NCBI GenBank assembly: GCA_947172415.1 | Contig: OX359194.1 | Coordinates: forward strand, 5,952,001 to 6,016,000 | Source: Chondrosia reniformis | Taxonomy: Eukaryota; Porifera; Demospongiae; Chondrillida; Chondrillidae | Direction of reading: 5' to 3' | Length of the DNA: 64,000 nucleotides | Shown: piece after piece, positions 55,001-64,000 of the stretch | Position numbering within the stretch: the first letter of the stretch is position 1 | Layout of the letters: each line of letters opens with the position of its first letter | The notes under the pieces: generated by a model | The model's input: only the letters and a program-made list of their open reading frames with translations | Database searches by the model: none | Told to the model about the DNA's origin: nothing | Position numbers and translations under genes: made by a program

Positions 55001-58000
55001 CTCTATAATCAGGTCACCTCTATAATCAGGTCACCTCTATAATCAGGTCACCTCTATAATCAGGTCACCTTTATAATCAGGACACCTCTATAATCAGGTC
55101 ACCTCTATAATCAGGACACCTCTATAATCAGGTCACCTCTACAATCAGGACACCTCTATAATCAGGTCACCTCTATAATCAGGACACCTCTATAATCAGG
55201 TCACCTCTATAATCAGGACACTTCTCTAATCAGGACACCTCTATAATCAGGTCGCCTCTATAATCAGGTCGCGTATATTTATGTACATATGTAAGTATGT
55301 GATTGTATTGTAGTGATCATTTTAATGTCAGAAGCCCTCTTCACCTATTTATTGACATGAGCAAGTTTGAATGTACATTGGTTAAGATGGCCCCTCCCAC
55401 TGGAAATGGGCTGGGGTTTGATTGTCAGTTTATTCTGATAAGAGAATCCACCACCAATTAAAAAATGGAAACTAATTATTTATCTGGTAGTTAGTTTAAG
55501 AGGGAGAACATGGAGGAGGCATTGCTGTGGCAGTTGTAGCTCAGTGGCAGAGCAACTGGTGGTCATAACCAGCTGTCCTGGGTTCAATTCCCAGCAATTG
55601 CTTCTTTCGTGTTTTTCCCTCATATTGATGTTTGACGGATTATACTTGTGGTTTGATTATCACTTTGATTATTCATTGTCCATTTTACTAGTCTTTTCTG
55701 TTTTATAGTCAAATGTTAATGAACTTTGTGAACTTTGCAAGGTTATTGACAACTTTCTAAGGCCATATGTGGACGAGAATGCAACTAGAGTAAGTAATCA
55801 TCTGCTTATATTTTGCATTGAATGAGCAGTTTCTTTTAAAATATTATCACACTTGAAACTGCTATCTGTTGACTCAAATTTTGTTAATTGTAGTCAACAG
55901 TTAAAGATTTTCTGGATGAATTTTGTGAACTTCTACCGGGCAAAAATGTGTCACTGGTAAGCTAGTATTACTGCATAGTACTTGGAACACCAGGTTTAAG
56001 ACTTCTTAGCTGGCATTCACAAGAAACTTTTTACATGATTTGTGATTCTTTTGGCTTTCCTATTAATATTCAGTCTCCCTTCTCATTTATATTGTATTGA
56101 TGGTTTACCCTTTTACTGACAAGACATGTTATGTACTTGTTTTTGTATCCCTTAGTGTAAAAAAGTTCTTCAGGAATATTTCTCAGAAGCATGGATGCTT
56201 TTTAAAGAATCAATGGTAAGCACTGAAGGCTTAAATATGCTAGACATCACTTCTGTGTTCGGGTGCACCATCGCTACTTCACCTATGGTGCGCCCCAACA
56301 CAGAAGTGATGTGTTTATGGAACTTAAATTTCAGTATGCCACTTCTGTATGGTTAGCTGTATCTTATGATTACTGTCTTGTTTTGTTACTTCTTTCCAGA
56401 TGTGCAATTCATTGTTGCAACACCGGCCATCATGCACTACTTTTAATATCATTTTTAAAATATTTTTGTACGTATATAATTGCTTTTATGGGATATTTAA
56501 ATATTATAAATGTATTTTGAGGATCTTTTTCTTAAAAACTGAATTTTGTAGGATACTGGAGATATATGTGCAGAGATTGGAGTTTGTCCAGATATCTCTA
56601 CTGTTAAGAAAGTCAAAGAGGTACTGTAGTTTTGCAAAGTAGTGTTAATTTGTACCATAATAGTTGAAGTATGGACGTTGCGCCCAAACATAGGTATGAT
56701 AGTGTATGTATGGTTAAGTTACTTAAATTTCAGTATGCCACTTCTGTATGTTTAGCTGTATCTCTCATGATCACTGTCTTGTTTTGTTACTTCTTCCAGA
56801 TGTTCTAGTCATTCTTGTAGCACTGACATACTTACTTTTAAATTTTTTTGGAATGTTTTTATATCAGAGAGTACGGCAGTACTCTCTAAGTAGGGATGGC
56901 CGAAAAAAAACATGGCCGCCCTATTCAATGTATTATCAATTAACATCTCATACAAATCAACAACGATAATATTTTTGGTTGTATTCGAGTGTTTGCAGTC
57001 GTTTTTACATGCTTTTCTAAACGCCAAAACATGTTTCGATGCTCTACAACCTTCACAAAGTGGTTAACCCGAAATAGGCCGAATTCTGAAATTCCTCATT
57101 TCTTCTTCTTTTTTCAAATGAGCTAGCGCAAACATGCGAACTTGCGTAGGTTCATACAAATACTAAATCGTCATGAATGTTTCCGAACTAGGGAATAGGC
57201 TACCCTAGATTTCAACGCGCTCCATCCGAAGCGTGTTACTTTTGAAAGTTTCAAATTTAGGGCCTCTTCGAACGCCATTTTTTAATTAGGTTTCAAATTC
57301 TCTGCATATAAAATAAGTAACTCCAGTTAGAAGTATTTGTGGTACTGCCGCCACCCGCGATCGAATTTCTTAGTCGCTTTGCAGGGCCTATATACAGTCG
57401 TATTCTTAATGATAATGGGCCCTTTAATATCCTAAACTGAATGTTAAAGAACGGTAAAAAACATGCTTTACAAATTTGGGATCTTTTCAGACGCCATTTT
57501 TTTAATTTAGAGCTCTCTTTTATATCGTCTATTCTACTACTTTATTTCGAGTTTTCGCCAAGAAAACTTTCAAAACAAATATAACAAGAAAAAAGGGGCA
57601 ATATAAGTTATTACATTCAAAAATGAAGTTAAAAGTAGGGATGGCACTATAACAGTGATTGGCACATCTAGAAAAGTAACGAAACAAGAAAGTGATCATA
57701 TGGTAAGGCTAACATTGCAGAAGTGGCATACTGAAACCTAACTATACACATCACTTCTATGTTTGGGCGCATCGATCCCTACTTCTAGTATATCCATGAT
57801 GCGCCCAAACATAGAAGTGATGTGTATAGTTAAGTTTCAGTATGCCACTTCTGCAATCAGCCTTACCATATATGATCACTTTCTTGTTTCGTTACTTTTT
57901 CTAGATGTGCCAATCACTGTTATAGTGCCATGATCCCTACTTTTAACTTCATTTTTGAATGTTTTTATTTAACTTGTATAAATATAAACCGTTAATGATG

Positions 58001-59108
58001 ACATCATGCATTTTAAAAGTCATCTATAATGTATTTTGTATATAGCTCAAACGGAATAGTGTCATTTTTTCAACTTCTACCAATATTTACATGTCTCTTG
58101 CCTCATACAATCCACTGCAGTCGGTGGAATGCTTGCTTTGTACATTTATCATAAAGGAAGTGGAAAAGTTTCTTCAAGACAACAGCACAGAGGTACTGAC
58201 ACAATGATGCCACATCACATTGCTTTATTCCTTTGTTTAACAATTAGAAAGAAATAATGGCCTTTTTGGACAAAGTTTGCAGTTTTTTGCCATCTGAGTT
58301 GAAATCCGAGGTAATATTCTATCACACCTCATGTATGTACATATGTCATAGTTAATGGAATGGTTTTTGTAAATGTGTAGTGTGTCACATTTATGAATCA
58401 ATATGGCCCAGAAATTTTGCAGCTGTTGGTTGGCCATTTTCCGCCGTCTCAGATATGTGAAGTAAGTTATAAAGTAGTTTTAAAATTTAAAGTGAATTCT
58501 GGTTTGTAAGTCCCCCACATCAAGTACACTAATCTCTTCAATAAGCTTCCATCAAGCCCAGTCTAGTGGTGTACAGCTGGGTAGCCTAAAGTAATGGTAA
58601 TTCTGTTTAGACATACGTAGAAGTTTTAGGTGCTCTGTACATATTGCAATCATGATGTGTCATATTAATGTTGCTGTTGGATACCCCTCCAAACACTGAT
58701 AAAAGGTCATCTCCGCTGCACCTCTCATGCTGAAGGGTATATATAGTGAAGAATGCATGGATTATAGTATATACCTAAACACACTGAGCCTGTCCAATAT
58801 TGTGGCCTCATTGTCCCTGAGGATCTAAGGAACTTCCAGAAAAACTTCCAAGGCCTCACATGAAGGGTGGTATTCCCACAAACAGCTGACTGGTCCAGTT
58901 GTATCCTCATCCCAAACTCTCGCTAGGTTCAGTTCCCTATAGGCCTTTATACTATAGAATAGATGTAGTATGTAGAAAAGTGGTGTTTTAGATTTTATTT
59001 TCTGGCCTCTAACATGTTATATTTATATAGGACTTGAAACTCTGCTCCAGTAAGGTCCCTGCCATTACCCAGAAGTGGAGGGAAGTTGTAATGGCCACAA
59101 AGAATTAA
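46096..59108 (+). CDS. Prosaposin-like gene C (SapA + six SapB domains)
   Basis: Twenty-seven exons, 616 residues. Signal and SapA: 46096-46135, 46280-46407, 47229-47258. SapB-1: 47380-47457, 47736-47795, 48099-48158, 49268-49327. SapB-2: 49439-49516, 49644-49706, 50131-50190, 50401-50475. SapB-3: 51189-51266, 51379-51441, 51866-51925, 52156-52230. SapB-4: 53437-53514, 53627-53689, 54035-54094, 54683-54757. SapB-5: 55709-55789, 55894-55956, 56156-56215, 56552-56620. SapB-6: 58121-58192, 58248-58310, 58381-58461, 59031-59108. Each SapB domain uses four phase-0 exons with the cysteine order CxxC, C, C, C-x5-C (for example LCDICKL, LCGLLP, CTDFVNQYFP, ICVQIGVC) and usually an N-x-T sequon at the end of the first exon. 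SapB-2 to -4 are almost identical. Vertebrate prosaposin is a comparable polyprotein cleaved to lipid-binding peptides; processing here is inferred. No C-terminal SapA was found. Confidence 0.85.
46803..47115. mobile_element. Fold-back element with tRNA-like B box in its loop
   Basis: The arms 46803-46877 and 47041-47115 are near-perfect inverted repeats of 75 bp (for example 'gactatccagccatcacgta'). A second inner inverted pair flanks the centre ('agtccatgcaggagaaaa'). The loop contains, on the minus strand, GGTTCAAATCC (46976-46966), a match to the RNA polymerase III B box, within a tRNA T-arm-like context 'gcaggttcaaatcccgc'. It lies in intron 2 of saposin gene C. Confidence 0.75.
48285..48960 (-). 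mobile_element. LINE reverse-transcriptase fragment in saposin C intron
   Basis: On the minus strand 48778-48518 encodes NVSEAVYLGVKFSEDGRMEG, then WKAKMEVYNAIVAPMMMYGC, and on another frame LRRVAGVTRMDHIRN. This is the region after the palm domain of non-LTR reverse transcriptases. Stops and frameshifts are present. It is related to the cargo at 16095-16497. It lies antisense to the saposin gene. Confidence 0.75.
50495..50662 (+). repeat. 17-bp array (ctataatcaggtcacct), unit 1
   Basis: About ten head-to-tail copies immediately after the SapB-2 last exon. Confidence 0.95.
52246..52908 (+). repeat. 17-bp array, unit 2 (expanded)
   Basis: About 39 copies of the same 17-mer, mixing 'aggtcacct' and 'aggacacct' variants. 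It accounts for most of the length difference between units 1 and 2. Confidence 0.95.
54773..55270 (+). repeat. 17-bp array, unit 3
   Basis: About 29 copies of the same 17-mer with more substitutions. The sequence that follows the arrays in units 1 and 2 is missing after this one. Confidence 0.95.
55530..55601 (+). tRNA. tRNA-like gene with unusual anticodon loop
   Basis: 72 nt folding as a cloverleaf: acceptor GCAGTTG/CAATTGC (one G-T pair), D stem GCTC/GAGC, T arm CTGGG-TTCAATT-CCCAG. The A box TAGCTCAGTGG and B box GGTTCAATTCC are present, and a TTTTT terminator follows at about 55612. The anticodon arm is CTGGT-GGTCATA-ACCAG: with a 7-base loop the anticodon would be TCA and position 33 would be G instead of T; a one-base shift would give CAT (Met). 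It is therefore perhaps a tRNA-derived pseudogene or SINE head. It lies in an intron of saposin C. Confidence 0.65.
56250..56850. repeat. R3-family fragments flanking a saposin C exon
   Basis: At 56255-56310 'gtgttcgggtgcaccatcgc' pairs with 'atggtgcgccccaacacag', forming a hairpin. Further R3 pieces ('cagtatgccacttctgtatg', 'actgtcttgttttgttactt') occur at 56333-56400 and 56690-56800. The exon 56552-56620 sits between these fragments. Confidence 0.6.
57614..57962. mobile_element. R3 large palindrome, about 165-bp arms
   Basis: The left arm runs 'acattcaaaaatgaagttaa' ... 'gtagggatggcactataaca' ... 'ttgggcgcatcgatccctac'; the right arm is its near inverse and ends 'aacttcatttttgaatgt'. The short centre is about 57770-57795. 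No coding sequence is present. Related fragments occur near 3640, 32240, 40435, 40890 and 56250-56850. Confidence 0.88.
58830..58990 (+). repeat. R1 repeat copy, last saposin C intron
   Basis: Forward copy with 'aaggaacttccagaaaaact', 'ttcccacaaacagctgactgg', 'aggttcagttccctatagg' and 'gtggtgttttagatttta'. It ends about 35 bp before the final exon. Confidence 0.7.
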
Positions 59109-59252
59109 GTATCTTAGACATAAAACACTACATAGGTTACTGTAGGCGTCATATGGCGACACATACTATATTCATGCATTGTATTACATAAAGCTCTGCA
59201 ATGACGTCATAAATTTGGGTAAATCGTTAAAACGTCTTTCACGTGATTAAAA

Positions 59253-62200
59253 ATGGCCACTCTTGCGTTTGTTTTGGTGATCTCTTCGGCTCTATACGGT
59301 AAGTGTTTTTGAACTCAACATAACACAAATCGAATTTTAATAGTATTTGTACATGTATGCGCAATATGTGTGTGATTTAATGTATAATTTCCCTATGTTT
59401 TCGTCTTCTCCCTCTAGTGTCCTGTTTCGCTGCTCTCGGAGAGAAGAGATGCACTTGGGGACCATCTTATTGGTGTAAGAGCCAGGACACAGCTAAGGAG
59501 TGCGGTACTGTCGAGTATTGCATAGATAAAGTCTGGAAGACAGAGGTATTATACATAGACCTCATATTATAACGCAGAGTATAAAAATATAATAGAATAA
59601 GGATTTTTTATATTGGAAGTATTCAATTGACATGAAAGCTTTCTAGCTGTGTTTCTGTGTTTCTAGCTTCTAGTTTCTGTTTGTATGGACGTTCCTTTAT
59701 GTTACGTACGTACGTATGTGTCTTGGTGTGCTTTATGTGTGTATAATGATATGACGGAGATAAGTGTATATATGACGGAGATAAGTGTATATATGACGGA
59801 GATAAGTGTATATATGACGGAGATAAGTGTATATATGACGGAGATAAGTGTATATATGACGGAGATAAGTGTATATATGACGGAGATAAGTGTATATATG
59901 ACGGAGATAAGTGTATATATGACGGAGATAAGTGTATATATGACGGAGATAAGTGTATATATGACGGAGATAAGTGTATATATGACGGAGATAAGTGTAT
60001 ATATGACGGAGATAAGTGTATATATGACGGAGATAAGTGTATATATGACGGAGATAAGTGTATATATGATGGAGATAAGTGTATATATGATGGAGATAAG
60101 TGTATATATGACGGAGATAAGTGTATATATGATGGGAATATGGCTAGTATGGTCATTGTTTGATATATTATGGGGTAACCATATTCAACTGTGTAATTGA
60201 AAATGTTGATTGTTCTCATAGAGCTGATTTTTTTCTGTTTCAAATTATTTGTAAACTGAAAATGTGTTCAGTACCTTTGGAGGCCAGTTGTAAAGGGTGT
60301 CAATGATTGCTTTAATCACAAACTATCTAAACCATATACCTATAATCCGGCTATGTGGAGTAACTATAATGTGGCTATGTAGAGTAACTATAATGCAGCT
60401 ATGTGGAGTAACTATAATGTGGCTATGTAGAGTAACTATAATGCGGCTATGTAGAGTAACTATAATGTGGCTATGTGGAGTAACTATAATGTGGCTATGT
60501 AGAGTAACTATAATACGGCTATGTAGAGTAACTATAATGTGGCTATGTAGAGTAACTATAATGCAGCTATGTAGAGTAACTATAATGTGGCTATGTGGAG
60601 TAACTATAATGTGGCTATGTAGAGTAACTATAATGCAGCTATGTGGAGTAACTATAATGTGGCTATGTGGAGTAACTATAATGTGGCTATGTAGAGTAAC
60701 TATAATGTGGCTATGTAGAGTAACTATAATACGGCTATGTAGAGTAACTATAATGTGGCTATGTGGAGTAACTATAATGTGGCTATGTAGAGTAACTATA
60801 ATGTGGCTATGTGGAGTAACTATAATGTGGCTATGTAGAGTAACTATAATGCAGCTATGTGGAGTAACTATAATGTGGCTATGTGGAGTAACTATAATGT
60901 GGCTATGTAGAGTAACTATAATGTGGCTATGTAGAGTAACTATAATGCAGCTATGTAGAGTAACTATAATGTGGCTATGTGGAGTAACTATAATGTGGCT
61001 ATGTAGAGTAACTATAATGCAGCTATGTGGAGTAACTATAATGTGGCTATGTGGAGTAACTATAATGTGGCTATGTAGAGTAACTATAATGCGGCTATGT
61101 AGAGTAACTATAATGTGGCTATGTAGAGTAACTATAATGCGGCTATGTAGAGTAACAACAATGCAGCTATGTGGCTATAAGTAACTTTGTATTGTTTGCC
61201 TCAGGTGGTAATATTTGTTCGTGGTTTTCAAACTTAATGTTTCCCAATTACGTACCTGCCATAATAACTTTCCATTTTTATTCCTACAGCCCCCACTCTC
61301 TCAAGATACTTCGGTAAGAGATTAGCAAATGCTTGTTTCTGTCTACGTACATGTGTGCCATCGTTTGGTGTTATTTTGGCCTTTTCTGGTGTGTTCTCAT
61401 TTGAATGATGACAGCTTTTAGTTGTTGTATGGGAGGTATTCCATTGACATGAAAGCTTTCTAACTATTGCGCATTCCATTGTCCGTGAACAATTCAAATG
61501 TGTGACACTTCTGCATAGGTATGTACATATGTTTTTGGATTTTGGACCCTTTTGCTCCACTGGGTCAGACAGCTGTATGTATGTATGTACGTATGTATGT
61601 ATGTATGTAACAGTATGTACAGTACTTCCTCAGTTATCTGTGCCTCGATTATCCGAACGGCGATGGGAAAATCAGCCATTTTATTTGTGACGTCACTAGC
61701 GAAATACCGTATATCGGGAATTGAATGCCTGTGTCAAAAGAATGCGAATTGCGAGTTTTGACTGTATGTGCAATCTTTTGACACGTATTGATTTGACACC
61801 TCCGTAATTTTGTATACATGTCCAGTACACCTAAGCTTTATTTTGCATTCTTTTAACCACAATGTTTACTTAAATCCGTAATTTGTAATCTTTTACTCTC
61901 GCATTCGATGCTATTTCACTTATCCGGACTAATTCACTTATCTGAACAGACTTGAGTGAAGTGGTTTCCAAAGGTATTCGGATAACCGAGGAAGTACTGT
62001 ATAACAGTATGTGGATTATTTGTACACTTACGTACTTACATAGTAAAGATGTGTGTCAGGGAACGCAACTTTCAGCAATTAAACTTGTTATTAATCAGTT
62101 GTTGCTTCACTAACCATTAGGGATTGTATTATAACCTGAGGTTTTCATTGGTGAAACAGAGTGTCTCTGCTTGGTGGTTAAAGCTTGTATTGTTTTGTAT

Positions 62201-63656
62201 GATAGGGTCCCCTTTGTATCTTATGTGAGTTTGTGATGAGAGAATTGGATAAAATGCTCGAGAAGAACTCCACTCAGGTATGTATACATACGTATGATAT
62301 TGCAGTTTCCATTCCAGTGTCTGAGAAAAGACTGAGAAATTTAATATTTTGTTAGCCTCACTAGCCAGAGGCCATTTTTCACTTCCGGAATTCTACACTA
62401 TTCCGGAAGTGGAAAATGGCCTCTGGAATTGTTGCATAATCCCAACTAATTTATTGTAATAAACATAAAAATATAGCTTTAGGTTTTAATTACTGTTTTC
62501 AGCAAATGCCATACAATATTAATGAAACTGTGATTTATTTCTGTTTTTGTTATTTACATTTGTTTGTACATAAGTGGTTTTGAAGGTTTAAAAAAAACAA
62601 TTAATCAATAGACCATCACATGAAACGAAAATGACTATGTACCAAGTCACCCCTCAACCACTACCTTTTAGTACAGTCAGTTAATGATGCTATTCACTGA
62701 GGTGTCCTCTAGCTTTGATTTGCATCATAATTGCACTGCTCAGCTGAAATGTTTTGATTTTGAATACGTATACCAATCAATACAGTGCCTTCAGTCTTCA
62801 ATTCAAAAGTGATTATTTTTCCAATGACCAGTTTACTACCACCAGTATTTTTATTTTTAGGCTGAAATTGAAGCTGCTTTGGAAAAGGTGTGCAGTTTTT
62901 TGCCTTCACATATTAGAAAAGAAGTAAGTAATGAGTCTTCCTACGTATTTTCTGAGTGATTGTTTTATGTACCCGTTCCTTCTTTCCAATGGATAGACGT
63001 CATGTTCTTTTGAAGTGTGTATTTGTCATTATGAACTGCTTTTTCAGGGGCATCCCCTCTATATACTACAGTAATACATACATCAAAGGACTTATATTAT
63101 GCAGGGCTATACCAATTCAACCTTACGTACTTACATACGTATAAATAAGTGAGTATTTAAATATTTCTGCTTTAGTGTGATGAATTTGTTGAAAAATATT
63201 CCAAGGAAATAATACAACTCTTAGTTGAAGGAGCAAGTCCAACTGTAGTCTGCACTGTGAGTATATTATATAGCATGTATACAGTAAGTTACATTTGGAA
63301 TCTAAATTACCCTACCAACCTGCTACTTGAATATGATTAATAATAAATTAACATGCTCTGAGATCCCATGGATGGAGGGACTGTTCTTAAAAGTTGTTTT
63401 GAGAATTTCTGTACCAAAACTCTTTGTATTTGGAACAAAAGCCAATGAAGAAGACAATGGAATGGACATTTATCCTAATTAAAACTTAGCTGTTATTTTG
63501 TGTATGTGACTGTCTAGTGGTTTTACAATGAAAACTCACTAAAATTTTAACCACCGACTTATTTCATTCTTCTCCAATTAGCTTCTCAAACTGTGCTTGA
63601 CAGAGAGCACTGAACAATGGAAAGAGCTTACCATGGCCTCAAAGATTAAGAACTGA
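59253..63656 (+). CDS. Saposin-like gene D (SapA + one SapB)
   Basis: Seven exons: 59253-59298, 59418-59545, 61290-61313, 62206-62277, 62861-62923, 63176-63256, 63582-63656, giving 162 residues. Exon 1 encodes a signal peptide (MATLAFVLVISSALYG). Exon 2 is a SapA domain almost identical to that of gene C (CTWGPSYWCKSQDTAKEC). A tiny 24-bp linker exon matches the position of gene C's 30-bp exon. The SapB domain (LCILCEFV, VCSFLPSHIRKE, CDEFVEKY, VVCT-LLKLC) and its C-terminus (MASKIKN) most resemble SapB-6 and the end of gene C (MATKN). Gene D thus looks like gene C without domains 1-5. It starts only 145 bp after gene C's stop. The linker exon is the least certain. Confidence 0.82.
59751..60133 (+). 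repeat. 21-bp tandem array, about 18 copies
   Basis: Unit 'atgacggagataagtgtatat', in saposin D intron 2. Its length is a multiple of three, so open frames appear on both strands; no gene is implied. Confidence 0.95.
60341..61172 (+). repeat. 24-bp tandem array, about 34 copies
   Basis: Unit 'aactataatgtggctatgtg' plus 'gagt', with a small set of variants (gcagct, gcggct, acggct; gtggagt or gtagagt) that recur in higher-order blocks. The ORF across it is a repeat artefact. Confidence 0.95.
61620..61999. mobile_element. 380-bp MITE, pogo/mariner-like ends
   Basis: The left end cagtacttcctcagttatc and right end (inverse) cagtacttcctcggttatcc are terminal inverted repeats, flanked by TA (61618-61619 and 62000-62001). 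Subterminal 'ttatccgaa' and 'ttatccgga' words recur inside. It is non-coding and lies in a saposin D intron. The first eight bases match those of the MITE at 5384-5557. Confidence 0.78.
62365..62426. repeat. 26-bp inverted repeat with 10-base loop
   Basis: The arm starting ccagaggccatttttcactt (62365-62390) pairs with 62401-62426 with one mismatch; each arm ends in TTCCGGAA. It lies in a saposin D intron. Confidence 0.85.
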
Positions 63657-64000
63657 GTTGCTGGGGTTGATCCACTCTTGACATACACATTTACTGCTGC
63701 TTGCATGATAGTAATTATAAGCTTTCAGAGTGTGTTGTTTATGCTGCTTCATTATTATAGCTCATAGTGTGTTTATTGAACACTGACAGTTTTCATTCCT
63801 TAATCTCTTACCAGAGAATGTTAATACGGCCAAGTCACGTTGTAGGAAACTCGGTTGTAATAAGTGTATATGTTACATAATATGAGTATATACATGCATA
63901 TTATATTAGCACACTGGACCCCGACCAAAGTTTAAATTGCCTATATACGTAGGTAGGTAAGTGACCTGATGCTATAATTGTAATTAGACAGTGGCCTGCA
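63657..64000. other. 3' flank of the saposin cluster
   Basis: AT-rich sequence after the gene D stop codon. No further gene or repeat family was recognised before the window ends. Confidence 0.5.

Larger units (their letters stand above)
49315..55270 (+). repeat. Three tandem exon-intron units within saposin gene C
   Basis: Unit 1 starts at 49315, unit 2 at about 51062 and unit 3 at about 53310; offsets are 1,748 and 2,248 bp. Each unit contains four SapB exons, matching introns and a terminal 17-bp array. Introns are as conserved as exons, so the duplications are recent. Each later unit opens with 'ctacacacaaaggtagctg', a copy of the last 12 bases of exon 49268-49327 plus its donor. Confidence 0.95.

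Noticed and set aside
59623..60243. Long open frames on both strands with a seven-residue repeat
   Set aside because: They are translations of a 21-bp tandem array; both strands are open because the unit is a multiple of three and contains no stop in those frames.
60297..61184. 295-codon open frame with an eight-residue repeat
   Set aside because: Artefact of the 24-bp minisatellite within a saposin intron; no flanking start context or homology.

Overview
This window is nuclear DNA from an animal. Genes are split by short GT-AG introns, the sequence is AT-rich, and the gene set is metazoan: STK11/LKB1 with a C-terminal CaaX-like end, SMARCE1/BAF57, DCAF10, a CCDC24 homologue and an SNX7/SNX30-type sorting nexin. 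Small introns, dense genes, expanded saposin-like genes, many fold-back repeats and minisatellites fit an early-branching animal, most likely a demosponge. The species assignment is inference; no marker gene in the window proves it. All exon models were built by eye from splice sites, reading-frame phase and family knowledge.

Layout. 1.4-3.3 kb (-): membrane alpha/beta hydrolase of the isoprenylcysteine methylesterase type. 4.0-9.7 kb (-): STK11/LKB1 kinase, ten coding exons. 11.9-19.9 kb (+): PX-BAR sorting nexin; one intron carries a large minisatellite and a larger one a Ty3/gypsy fragment that is itself split by a 1.06-kb fold-back element. 20.2-20.5 kb (-): decayed copy of a steroid 5-alpha-reductase gene. 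20.8-22.6 kb (+): intronless, GC-richer gene joining a DRE-TIM metallolyase-like barrel to a C-terminal EF-hand. 26.1-27.0 kb (-): intact single-exon 5-alpha-reductase-family enzyme. 27.5-31.3 kb (-): CCDC24 homologue. 31.5-33.9 kb (-): ruined Helitron with PHD finger and HUH Rep motif. 34.6-37.6 kb (-): SMARCE1. 37.7-39.0 kb (+): intronless DCAF10, head to head with SMARCE1.

39.6-63.7 kb (+): a tandem cluster of four saposin-like genes. Gene A has lost nearly all of its SapA domain by an 84-bp in-frame deletion. Gene B has one SapA and one SapB domain. Gene C has a SapA and six SapB domains, three of them produced by recent tandem duplication of a 1.7-2.2 kb exon-intron block. Gene D has one SapA and one SapB. 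A segmental duplication copied the DCAF10 3' end together with the first saposin exons, giving genes A and B near-identical 5' ends. Signal peptides and six-cysteine SapB patterns suggest secreted or lysosomal lipid-binding or membrane-acting proteins; that role is inferred from the family.

Several repeat families recur and were named here for convenience: R1 (about 11 copies of a roughly 200-bp element), R2 (fold-back element with 13-bp target duplications), R3 (large palindrome family) and R4 (palindromic element with a GTTGCC/GGCAAC mini-hairpin). There are also two TA-flanked MITEs, many minisatellites, a tRNA-like gene inside a saposin intron, and a hammerhead-ribozyme-like core.
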